Of a stretch of DNA of 64,000 nucleotides, positions 22,094 to 32,762 are shown piece after piece. Position 1 is the first letter of the stretch; every line of letters begins with the position of its first letter. The position numbers and the translations under genes were made by a program. The notes under the pieces were generated by a model that was not told the origin of the DNA, searched no databases, and saw nothing but the letters and a program-made list of their open reading frames with translations. This stretch comes from Chlorophyllum brunneum (Eukaryota > Basidiomycota > Agaricomycetes > Agaricales > Agaricaceae), in the NCBI GenBank assembly GCA_963576785.1, contig OY756140.1, forward strand, positions 1,426,001 to 1,490,000. Direction: 5' to 3'.

Positions 22094-23423
22094 CTAAGAG
22101 AATCCTGGTGTCGAGTCTAAGCCAGACCCTGGTGCTTGCCATGACCTTTCAACGACGGGCGGTGCTGGTGGAGCGGGTTGGGATGACCAAAGCGCCAGTG
22201 GGCCTGGTGTCTGGGCCCCAAATGCTAATGGTCGTCCAGTTCCGTTATTGCGCTCTCTTCGGTCAGGCACAGTACCACCCCATACGCCCCCTGTACGCTT
22301 CTGCGGCTGTGGCTGAGCAGGTTGGCCTGGGGGTTGTGACGGGCCCTGTTGCTGGAGCGTCAACCGTGGTAGAAACTGGGCCTCAGGCCCTCGTTGCAGG
22401 TGTGCTGTAGGCTCTAGAGGTACACCTGCCCAATAGGAATTATCAGTTTGTGCCCGGTGATGGGCAATAACCATCGTCCGGTGAATATCAATTTGTCCAG
22501 CATCAACCGCCAGACCTCGCGCTTCCACATTCTCCCCGTCGATTTCCAACGCCTTTCTTAGTATCGCGTTCTCTTCCTCCAGTCTCCTGATTTCCCACTC
22601 TCTTTGTAGTGTCCAGTCTTGCCGTCCTTGTTCTTCAAATTCATGATTAGCCTGCTCCTGCAGCTCCTGCATCAACTGCTGAAGTTCTTCAATCTGCTGC
22701 GGTAGCAATGAGGGTTGAGAGGCGATGTCTGGTGGTGGGGAGGATGAAGTTTCTGAATCGGGTGCTTCGCCAGCCATAGACCGTAGAAGTGATTGCAAGT
22801 GGCGTGAAAGTCTGTGAAGAGACTGGAGCATGGCGGCATTTGCAGTTGCATCCGCTGCTATACTTTGGGATTCGCGAGTATGGATAAGTGCCTCGTAATG
22901 TCTTGCGAGGGTAAGTTCGTGCTGCTGAGCGGCAAGCTGGGAACAGTCATTGAGAACAAACGACACTCAAAAATCTTGACCGAGAACGTACTGCGTGGTT
23001 TCGAAATTTGGTCATGATTGTTTCCACGGTGTTTTCATATTCCTTCAGAAGAGTGCTCAGCTGCTTGTTTTCCTGTAACAGCGTTTGGTTTTCGATAATG
23101 ATTTGTGCGTTCAGACGCTCGGTCTCTGAGTCAAATTCCTCTAGGTCTCTACATCAGCTTTCATCGATATAATTGAACATGGGTGTAACGAACCTTGTGT
23201 TACATCGACATTGAACCTGCGTAGTGAAAAGCCAGAGCAGGCTTGGTCCGCTCGGGCCTACGGTCATGGTTTAGGGAGATATTACCTATGGGGCAGTCAA
23301 GTCACCTACTTTGAGGGTCACTGCCTGGTTTTTCAACGAGGCCGCGAACTCCTGGTTGCGTGCAAGTTGTTCGCTCAGTTCTGACACAAGCTGCCAAACA
23401 CGAAGAATCAGTTCGCTCTCCAT
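22094..23423 (-). CDS. SIKE/FGFR1OP2-like coiled-coil protein (possible STRIPAK component)
   Basis: Model (minus): 23423..23310, 23257..23194, 23140..22992, 22936..22094; 389 aa. The N-terminal half is coiled coil: [76 protein letters not shown] further coil spans [20 protein letters not shown] and [20 protein letters not shown]. The C-terminus is Pro/Gln-rich. The ENxxLxxENKxLxxLLxEYE pattern followed by MxKFRNHA matches what I recall of fungal SIKE-like proteins, which belong to the STRIPAK phosphatase-kinase complex in animals and filamentous ascomycetes. Membership here is inference. All three introns are 50-55 nt. Confidence 0.72.
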
Positions 23424-23685
23424 GTAACTGATCGCTGTTGGAGAAAGGGAGAAGGCTGAGGGCGTTTAAGAAGGCCAACGTGAAGAAGAGAGTGCTGAGG
23501 TATTCTGAGTTATGATGTCCACGGCTACCATCCAGCATTGACGCCCTCGGCTACGTCCGCGATTTATCCACGACCTTGGTTACAAGCAAACCATGTACCA
23601 TTCCAGGTGCAACATAATAGTACAAGTACGTTATATCATAAACACAGCTACAGATTTTCGATCTCTTTAGCCCACTCTTCGCCTT

Positions 23686-25255
23686 CTAGTAGGCAATCTT
23701 TATATAGCTGTAAAGGATAGTTCTCAGAAATTCTTCACGTGCATTTGACAGTGTGTTACCCACATCGAAATCGATATTGTTTACAGAAACTGGAACGAGG
23801 GGTGGAGCAACTTCTGACACCCTGAGAGGTGACCTCGGGGAGACAGGTGGTTTCAATAGCTCCTTTGGTGGTGAAGACTGGTTATAGCGACTCGACGCCG
23901 CAAGTAGCTGAGGTCGACTATTTAAATCATATGAGGACCCTGTGGGAGGAGTTTGAGGTCGAGTTACGGGAGGTGGGGATGGTGTAGGGGCTGTTGAAGG
24001 GCCTTCGCCGCTCGAGGTTGCTTGGTAGATAGGTTTTTCATAGATGGTTGGTTTATTAAGGTTGGTACTTGGGGCGGCGGGTTGGAAAGGTGAACGCGCA
24101 GGTCGTGTTGCAGACGTTAGGGCAGAGACTGACGCACGGGTTCTACTGAGGGTCTTCCCAACCATAGGTACTGGTTTGGTGGATAAGGGAGAACTTCTAG
24201 AGATTTTAGCCGGACGTTCACTGGGCAACCCCGTGTCGGCAGTTCTAGTTTCTGTCTCGAGCGTATTGGTTGTTCGTACGTCCATTGGTTGAGTGAGTGC
24301 AGTAATGGTCTCACTAGCTCGAGTCTCCAATGTTTCCCAGTCTAGGTCCAATCGAGGCGGTAAAGTAGCACCGACATTTGCCTGTGCATCAGCACCATCA
24401 TTGCCAGGGTCACCGCTATGACCCTTGACGTACTGTAGGCGGACTTGTTGACCTCTCTTCCCTCGTTCCTCTAATAGCGCCGATAGATATTTAATAATTC
24501 CGGGATTCTTCACTGGAGAGCCGTTCGCCGTCTGGAAGCCATTCTCTCTCCATTTTGGCAGCCACTGCTCAAAACCTGTTACTACTTTGAGAAGGATCAG
24601 GTCAGTGAAGACGAAAACCCTTACAACTGATTGAGTATTTTGAGTCAGTTTTTATCAGCAGTTTCCGCTTATTTACGGCAACTGTCTCGAGAACGCGGAT
24701 GATGGCCTTAACTCATCGATGAGTCAATTTACATGGGTCCAAGGTGAGAGGGACTCACAATCAGCTCAGCACGATTGTTGGTCTGGTCTCCAGGACACCG
24801 TTCTGCTATATTCCTGCCTTTTATAAGTATTGCACGGTAAACAGCAAGTGCGTGGAGCTGACCGTGGATCATCAGGTCCCCAATAGACACCAATACCGGC
24901 TATGGGGTCCGCCCGTCCATTTCCTTTGCATGCACCATCCGAATACACGACAAGCCACTCGCTTTCATCTACAAAGTTTGAAAAGGCTCGCTTTCGACCT
25001 CTCCATCCCTCTTCCGACAACGCAGAGGTCTGTTGTTCCGCCACACTTAACGGAACACTCCTGACGAAAGCTTCTGCCTCTGCAGCACTCGGAAATTTCT
25101 TGAATACTGCTCCTGGATACTGGCTGATCTGCGCTTCGCACTCGGCCCTAGAATGATTAGGAAGCGGGAACTGAAATTAACTGGTTAGCTTACCATGTGA
25201 GATATACACCGTTTTGTCTGCCTTTTCGTACAGCGTAAAAGTTTTGTTTGGGCAT
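23686..25255 (-). CDS. RNH1: Ribonuclease H1 with N-terminal hybrid-binding domain and long C-terminal tail
   Basis: Degrades RNA in RNA-DNA hybrids. Model (minus): 25255..25194, 25147..24863, 24813..24759, 24706..24625, 24584..23686; 460 aa. Residues 1-55 form the viroplasmin-like hybrid-binding domain (NFYAVRKGRQNGVYLTW, AECEAQISQYPGAVFKKF). The catalytic domain keeps all acidic and His residues: VVYSDGACKGNG (Asp), NNRAELIAIIRVLE (Glu), IKTDSKYSI (Asp), VKGHSGDPGNDGADAQAN (His and Asp). About 230 Ser/Thr/Pro-rich residues follow and are not needed for the known fold; the tail is probably disordered. The frame stays open to the stop, ending LYSYIKIAY. The extra tail makes it longer than most RNase H1 enzymes. 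Confidence 0.93.
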
Positions 25256-25534
25256 TGCGAACTTCTGGATCAGGAGTTTCGGCTTCCTGCGAACGGCGAA
25301 GACACCAGGTGCAGAAAGGCGAAGGGGAAGGGATAGCCGTACTGCACTCAGAGGTTTTATGCGTGAAAGAACGGCGCGTCCGCGTTCTGGCCTTGCGATT
25401 ACGCAGAAACTGCGCATGAAAGTCTTCGTCCGGCTGGTTTGGAGAGGCGCGCTGCTCACGTGTATTGCCATAACATCACATGACACCCAGCAATCAGTCG
25501 TACATATAGAGCTTGGGATAGATACATCTGAAAT

Positions 25535-28500
25535 CTAATCGTCCTCCCCAAACATGATTTTGAGATTTTCCATGCTCTGGGGGTCCGCGCGGCCGTCCTT
25601 TCCGGTCCCACGAAAGGCTTCACGGACGATAGCTGTCTTCCTCTTCTGAATCTGAAGAATTCGACCTTCAATGGTATTTGAAACCTACTCGTGTAAGCTG
25701 GGTATGTTTATTGGGGCTGAATTATGCACTGACAACGAAGTGGGTCACATGAACCGTTTTTTCCTGACCGATCCTGTGAACACGATCAATCGCTGCAAAA
25801 AGTAGCCGTTATAAGCTAGAGCATATCAGTGAAGGTCGATGGCACACGAACCTTGATTTTCAGTAGCAGCATTCCACCAGCAATCCATCTTCGATACCAA
25901 TCAACTACAACATCGATAAAGGGCAGCGGGATCCTACCATAAATACATGGTTCGCAATCGTCAACTGTTGAGCAATATTATCAGTATCAGTATAAGTGGA
26001 GTAGGCACGACTAACGTTCAAGCCGACGCCTCCTGCTTTCAGGCTAATGATCAAAATCTTCGGCCGCAATGAAGATGCTTTGAACGCTGAGATAGCTGAA
26101 GCTTTCCTCTTCACATCCATGGTGCCATCAAAGCGGTAAAAATCATATTTTTCCCGTTGGAGAACCGCTTGTATGAGGTCCAGGAAGCTCGTGAATTGAG
26201 AGAAAACAACAGCCCGGAATGTTGGATCTTCTTCCTTCAGTCGCCCTTTTTGCCACGGTCAGGTCCTGTAACCATACACCAGATCAATACATACGCAGGT
26301 GCTTCAAAAGTGCCTCAAGTTTCGTAGACGACTGAAAGTTGTTTCTTCGCAAAATGACACCCGTAGAGGGTTGAGAGCTGGTCGGTCCCTTTCGAACGAC
26401 CTCGAGAAGCTCACTTGCCTTGATCGGACCGCGCCCGCAAGCGAAACAGTTGGGCTGCTGTCCCTTCTCTTCACATGTGGCGATATGGGTCAGGATACAG
26501 TCCTTGCAGCTAGGTAGACAATTAGCCAAGGTAAATGTAAACTGACCACAACCTACGATCGGTGAGCACACCCCCGAATTAAGGTTGGCGTCTCCACCAC
26601 ATCGAAGCATATGGGACATTCCGATGTTTCATCATCAACCAGGTTGGCTAGAACTCCCTCAGCGAACGCGGCATTGGGAATACCGCTGCCATCATCGTTC
26701 AAGATGAATTCTTTAACCAAGTCGTCTATGTTGACCGCCTGAGTCTTTGATGACCCGGCATCTCCTAATTCGTCATTCTCCAGCACTAAGCTAGGATGCA
26801 ACACTGCACGACGCAACCTCCGCAAAATATCAGACTAGTGTGACCAGTAAGATAAATACTTACTTCATGAGCATGGCCAATATATGTGTATAGTTTTTGC
26901 CGACCAAACCCTTCGCCTCGAGCTGATCGAAATTTTTCTTGACTTTCAGCCATATTGAGTCATAGATCTTCCTTTCTAAGGACGAAAACTCGAGGGTCTC
27001 GATTGTAACCTGGTACACATGAACAGGGAAATAACAATATAATGGCAAAAGGGGGACCTCTTTGGGTGGTAGTTCCACAATCCTCTTGCCGTCAATATCG
27101 AGCATGTTCTTTTCTCGTCGCAAAAGTACACTCTCGAGAATCACCTGGACAATCTCGATAGCTTTGGGATCACGAGCTAAAAAAGGCAGTGTGATAAACC
27201 TGAAAATCTTGGCTTCTAAGAGATCTCATAGATCCGACAACTTCATGGGACTTACGAGCGGAAGTAGGCATATTCAGACCAAGGCTTGTGATCCAGGAAT
27301 TTTCTATGAACAAAACATTAAACTCATGAAAACGGGTGTGCGTAACAGCGTACAAAAGGGAGAAAAGATCTTCCAGTTTATTGACAATCGGCGTTCCAGT
27401 CACAGCCCACCGCCACCTCGCCCGTAAGTCATAAATTGCCTTAGCAGTTTTACTCGTCCGAGACTTGCATGCGTGAGCCTCGTCCAAAACAATGCGTAGC
27501 CAATGGACTAGGATTCCTTAGCCAACATCAATACCATCTTTTCTGTCTACACTTACTGTCGAATACGGAAGACTTGTAAGATTTGGCATGCTCCGATGCT
27601 AACGTCCCATACGACGTGATGATCACCTTGGGTATGCTGTCTTCCTCGCCTTCAAATTCAACAACGGCATCCAGATCAAGGCGACTCTGACCGTGCCAGA
27701 CAATAACTTTCACCGTCCCAGGCTTACTGGATCGTTGAATCTCCTCCGACCATTGAGTGAGAAGCGACGTTGGCGCTACAATGAGAGTCGCTGAAGGTGG
27801 AAGACGATGGGGGCGCTCTTTACTTGGCCGAAAGGCTTTGTCGATGCGTAGCTGACGCGATTTCGCTTGCTGGGGCCCATCTTCATTAGTTTCCTCCTTC
27901 AGAAGCTGACTGGATTGTATCAAGGCCGAAACCATGATGGTTTTTCCCATGCCCACTGGAGCGAGCGTTAGAATAGAATACTGAAACCATGAAAGTGCGA
28001 CATACTTTCTATGAAAAATATGAACATCCCCTTGTCAATAATTATCATACACAAGGGGAAATGGTAATATGTCCTTACCATCGCTGCAGCAGAATGGTAA
28101 AAATCAGTTAATCCGTAAAAAGATCTGACCCACGCTAATATTCCTCCTCTGCACCTACGTTCCGCCCTCGGAACATCTAAACTCATTTCTCCAGAATACG
28201 GGTTGAAGTAAAATGCCTTTTCGTCGGCAGTCAAATCAATGTCTCCCGAGTCAAAGTTAGGTTCTAGAGGAAACAGGTATCTGGAGACATAAAAAAATCG
28301 GGCTTTATGAACGAGAAGGACGTACTGGCACCACAAAGGATGCATCGATGTTGCCCTGTGTGTATCACCTTTGTCATGTTCAATAGAAAACATCCAGCTA
28401 AACTTTCGTTAGCTTCACAGAAGTGACCATCAGTCGAAACGTACCCGAGTGCTTGCTTCTGATAACCCCGGAGTGTCAGATTAAAGCTTTCGGCAGGTTC

Positions 28501-29936
28501 CATCAGAGGCATCGAGCTATCCTTCTGCTGAGCTCTGGAAGAAGATGTGAGTAGACACTGGCTCTTAAGAAACCACGACTTACTTATGGTAGATGAGGCT
28601 CAGGTCATTATTCGAAAGCTCCTCCTCTGAATCCACCTCGATCTCTTCCCCATCACCCACGACCTCTTTCTTGGTCTTACTGACCTTGCGCGTCGCAAGA
28701 TTATCAATAGCGTCCTCGAACTTCTGCTTGTATCTCCTCGCTTTAGACCCCGCACCGACTTGTGGTCGCATCCCAATGACATCAAATAACTTCAAAATGG
28801 CTGCCTTCCTTTCGCGTAGATAACTAGACAAATATCCAGTCAGATTTCGAGGATGAAAACACTTTAAAAAGAATGAACCTTTCTTCTTGTGTTTCGTATC
28901 CCTCGCTAAAAGTAAAGCTACCACCCTCATTCTGGCTCGAAACACGCAAAGGCCTAAAAGCTTCTGCGAGGATGTAAACATGTAATGTCAATATCAATCC
29001 TAACCCTGTCGACAGCTTCTCGGGACAATCGGTCATAGTACCGCGAATTTCAACCAAGCCTATATCAAATCAGGAGCGGAAGTGAGGCGAGTGGGTTGAA
29101 AACGCACCAAAATCCAAGAGTTTTGATATCCAAGAGGCCAGTTCGGTTGGCAATCGGGCAAAATCTAGAGTACATTAATCAGAAACGGAAGGATAGCATA
29201 GGGACCGGATCATCATACCAAAGCCTCTGCGGTTGAGGATGCGCACGACCGTATCAACCTTCTTCTTTCCAGGCCTTGTCATCTGAGGTTTCAGCATGCT
29301 CGTGATAGAAACTTGTTTCTTGCCACCCGTTTTCTTAATTTTATCCAAACTCTTTTTTTGCTGAGCCATGAGGCCAGTGGCCCCGTAATCTGGCCCATCC
29401 CTTTGTATCAGAACAGATTCACCAGTCTTGACATAACCCTTTCCTGAGACGGTACACCAAGCGCCGTCAACGAGTACGTCCCCAAGATATGTTGGAGGAA
29501 ATTGAGAGGATGGCTGCAGAGGCGCTGCAACAGCCGGGGACAGCCTTCTTTTCTTAGTCGGCGGTTCCTCTATATTTTCTCTCGCGACTGCATGAGATTC
29601 CGGTGCTCCGGCAGGTGCGATGTTGCCAGGCGCAGGCATTGGGAGAATTGTTATGTCGCCGCTCTTGACACTGCTCGTGACTATGGATTTGAACGCAGGC
29701 TGTGGTGAGGAAGATACACGGGCTTCATCAACCTCTTCTTCTTCACTTGCTGTGAAAAAAAGGCTTGAAGTCGCGGGTGACTTTGTAGGCGTCTGAGGGT
29801 CTGGTGGTGGGATCAGGTCTGACTCACGCGAACTATCCCCGTCGACAAGCATTTGGGTTATCGCCCCCTCCTCGTCGTCAGAACTAGCAAAGAAGAGGCC
29901 TGGAGGGGAAGAAACAGCTACTTGCGTGGCAGACAT
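25535..29936 (-). CDS. RAD5: RAD5/HLTF-type DNA repair helicase and ubiquitin ligase (HIRAN-SNF2-RING)
   Basis: Error-free post-replication repair; polyubiquitylates PCNA and remodels stalled forks. Model (minus), 21 exons, 1,126 aa: 29936..29219, 29164..29108, 29059..28879, 28823..28584, 28534..28445, 28397..28326, 28280..28134, 28083..28079, 28008..28006, 27955..27557, 27507..27354, 27303..27256, 27199..27058, 27009..26864, 26817..26557, 26509..26295, 26245..26016, 25964..25938, 25888..25852, 25792..25734, 25684..25535. Domains: HIRAN (YLGDVLVDGAWCTVSGKGYV), helicase motif I GGILADEMGMGKT, motif II LDEAHACKS, motif III WRWAVTGTP, RING (CPICFD, CAHRSCKDC, CFACGRG), then VVFSQFTSFLDLIQ, SLKAGGVGLN and DRVHRIGQEKTVHV. 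Motif I is pieced together through two micro-exons. It is divergent from CCT7. Confidence 0.95.
27956..28133 (-). other. 5-nt and 3-nt micro-exons inside the RAD5 Walker A motif
   Basis: The exon ending ...ATATTAGC at 28134 is followed by introns 28133-28084, 28078-28009 and 28005-27956. Between them lie exons CGATG (28083-28079) and AAA (28008-28006). Joined, they read GC|C GAT G|AA A|TG GGC, i.e. Ala-Asp-Glu-Met-Gly, exactly the SNF2 motif I sequence. The three donors are GTGGGT, GTAAGG and GTATGT. The three acceptors are CAG, TAG and CAG. Confidence 0.85.
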
Positions 29937-30073
29937 TTGCAGCAGGCCAGAGACGCGAGAAATATCAAAGACCTAATTGAGACGCGTCAAACGCGTCCCA
30001 TAAACAAGGCCAAACAGCGAGCAATCTCTTCCTCTGGATCATATCTTACTGGTATTCATCCTCTTAATTCACG
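29937..30073. promoter_or_regulatory. shared divergent promoter, RAD5 / CCT7
   Basis: 137 bp between outward-facing start codons. No clear TATA box. Confidence 0.5.
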
Positions 30074-32016
30074 ATGCAACGCCCATTACCAATGGTCAGT
30101 TTATACTGTCATTACCGATTCAGTGTGACTTATGATCGTCAGCAACCCACCGTTGTCCTCCTACGAGAAGGAACGGACACATCCCAGGGAAATCCCCAGC
30201 TCTTATCGAACATATCTGCATGTCTCGCCATAGCAGAAACGCTTTCCAGTACTCTAGGACCAAGGGGAATGGACAAGCTTATCGTAAATGAGCGTGGGGA
30301 AGCGCAGATCACGAACGATGGTGCCACAATCCTCAAACTCCTGGACATCGTCCATCCCGCAGCAAGGACCCTGGTGGATATTGCCAGAGCTCAAGATGCC
30401 GAAGTTGGAGATGGAACAACTAGTGTTGTCCTACTCGCTGCGCAGCTGCTAAAAGAAGTCCGAGGGTACATTGAAGAAGGGGTGAGCCCTCATGTTATCA
30501 TCAAGGGTTTCCAGAAGGCATCGCAATTGGTGAGTCCCGTTTTTGGGGTCTTTCTCGTTACCATGCTCAAAATCTCGACCAGGCCTTGAACCGCGTCAAA
30601 GAATTGCAAGTATCAATTGATAAATCAGACCCCGAGTATGTTCACCTCGACAAGGTTACTGCCGCCAATGTCTTACTTGCAGCGACAGACGTTTCCGTGC
30701 TCTGCTACTCAAGTGTGCCTCCACTTCCATGTCCTCAAAACTTATACACTCAGAGAAACCTTTCTTCTCTAAAATGGTCGTCGATGCCATCGAGTGTCTT
30801 GACCAAGACGACCTCGACGATTCTTTGGTTGGCATCAAAAAGATTGCTGGAGGTGGCATGCAAGATTCGCTCTTAGTCCAGGGTGTCGCGTTCAAGAAGA
30901 CCTTTACCTACGCAGGAGCAGAACAACAACCCAAGTTATTCCACAATCCCCCAATCCTATGCCTTAATGTGGAGCTTGAGCTCAAGGCAGAGAAGGATAA
31001 CGCTGAGGTACGCGTTGATGCAGTCGCAGAATACCAGGCTATTGTAGATGCCGAGTGGGAAATTATCTACCGCAAACTACAAGCGATTGAAAAGACCGGC
31101 GCGAAGGTCGTGCTCAGCAAACTTCCCATTGGCGATCTTGCCACCCAGTGGTTTGCGGATCGGGACATCTTTTGCGCTGGACGCGTGGCTGCAGCTGATT
31201 TGCGGAGAGTTGTCCAGGCGGTTGGTGGTTCTATCCAATCCACTTGTTCTGATATCAGACTCGAGCACCTTGGGACGTGTGGGTTGTTCGAGGAGAGACA
31301 AATTGGTGGAGAACGTTACAACATCTTAGAAAGCTGCCCAAAAGCAAAAACTTGCACACTGATTCTTCGTGGCGGAGCCGAACAATTCATGGAGGAAGTG
31401 GAACGCAGTCTGCACGATGCACTTATGGTTGTCAAACGCGCCCTTCGTACGGGAGAAATAGTTGCAGGCGGTGGCGCCATTGAAGTATGCATTGGTTATT
31501 TACCGTTCCCAAAATTGAGGCTGACTGACGAGTGTAGATGGAGCTTTCAGCTTTTATTCGAAACCATGCGTATTCCATTTCTGACAAATCCCAACTCGTG
31601 ATGGCCGCTTTTGCGAAGGCACTTGAGGCTATCCCCCGTCAAATTTGTGATAATGCCGGTCTGGATTCCACCGACATCCTCAACAAGCTTCGAATGAAGC
31701 ATGCCAATGGCGAGAAATGGTACGGAGTTGATGTCGATGGTACCTCAGGCATTCGCGACAATTACGAGGCTTTTGTATGGGAGCCCAGTCTTATCAAAAT
31801 TAATGCCATCAGCAGTGCAACAGAAGCTGCGTGCCTAATCCTAAGCGTAGACGAGACTGTGCGCAATCCCCAGAGTGAATCCGTGAGTCTTTCACTCTCT
31901 TCCCTTTCTCTCGCGTCATGTTCACGATCAACCAGCAAAATCCCGGGCCAAAGGCTCCCCCTGGAACGGCACAGAGGGCCATGAGGGGACGCGGAAGGGG
32001 CATGCCTCGTCGGTAA
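30074..32016 (+). CDS. CCT7: T-complex protein 1 subunit eta (CCT7 chaperonin)
   Basis: One of eight subunits of the cytosolic chaperonin that folds actin and tubulin. Model: join(30074..30094,30143..30529,30583..30635,30683..31484,31538..31882,31936..32016), 562 aa, the usual size. Group II chaperonin motifs are in order: [93 protein letters not shown] and [16 protein letters not shown]. The tail [20 protein letters not shown] is Gly/Arg-rich, as in fungal CCT7. The 53-nt third exon is placed to give [20 protein letters not shown]. Every exon phase closes. Confidence 0.95.
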
Positions 32017-32762
32017 ACACCAATTACTTCTAGACCCATGCGACGCACGTTGTTCTAGCCACTCTCGCATCGATCCTATGATTTTGAGAATGGAAATACT
32101 TTAATCAACGACGCTCAGGGACGAGGTTGGAAACCTTGAGGTCATCATTAAAGCAACTCTGTTGTGATATGTGCTTCCACGGTGAACAATTTGGAGCTGC
32201 CGTTGGTCATGCATCATGTTTTCCCTCGCGCGGCGGATCGAATTAGGGGCCCTCGAACGCCAACGATGATACCTTGCGTGGTGGCCCAAAAAGCAAGAGG
32301 CAAATGCTTACTTTTGTATTGATTCCTCTTATGTAGGTAACTTAAATCCCATCAGATAAATTATGAACATTTGCAGTCGTTCTAGGACCCCACTTGCAAC
32401 TCATCTTAGAGCAAGCCAGAGCCCACGTTTGTATTCCAATACAAGGGGTTATTTAGAAACTTATTTCCTTTCCATGGTGGCTCGGAGTGTCTGGCCGGGG
32501 GCGTTTTGACTTGCTAAAAGTAGCCGTTGACCGATAACCTGACTTACATTTCTTGGATTTATCCGAGGTGACTCTGATTCTTATCGACACCCGTATCTCC
32601 GGTTTGATCAAAAGTTCGATCGGTGATCAGCATCACAGCAATCTCGATCATCACGTATTTGAGACTATTTGCTGGGGGCATACCCATATGGGTCCATGGT
32701 GATTTTATAAAATGATTGGTACCCAAGGGAAACCAAGCTGCACAAGTATGATGAAACCCCCT
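32017..32762. other. intergenic between convergent genes
   Basis: A 746-bp 3'-to-3' gap. Short open frames on both strands have no recognisable protein. No tandem repeat or RNA gene was noticed. Confidence 0.5.
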
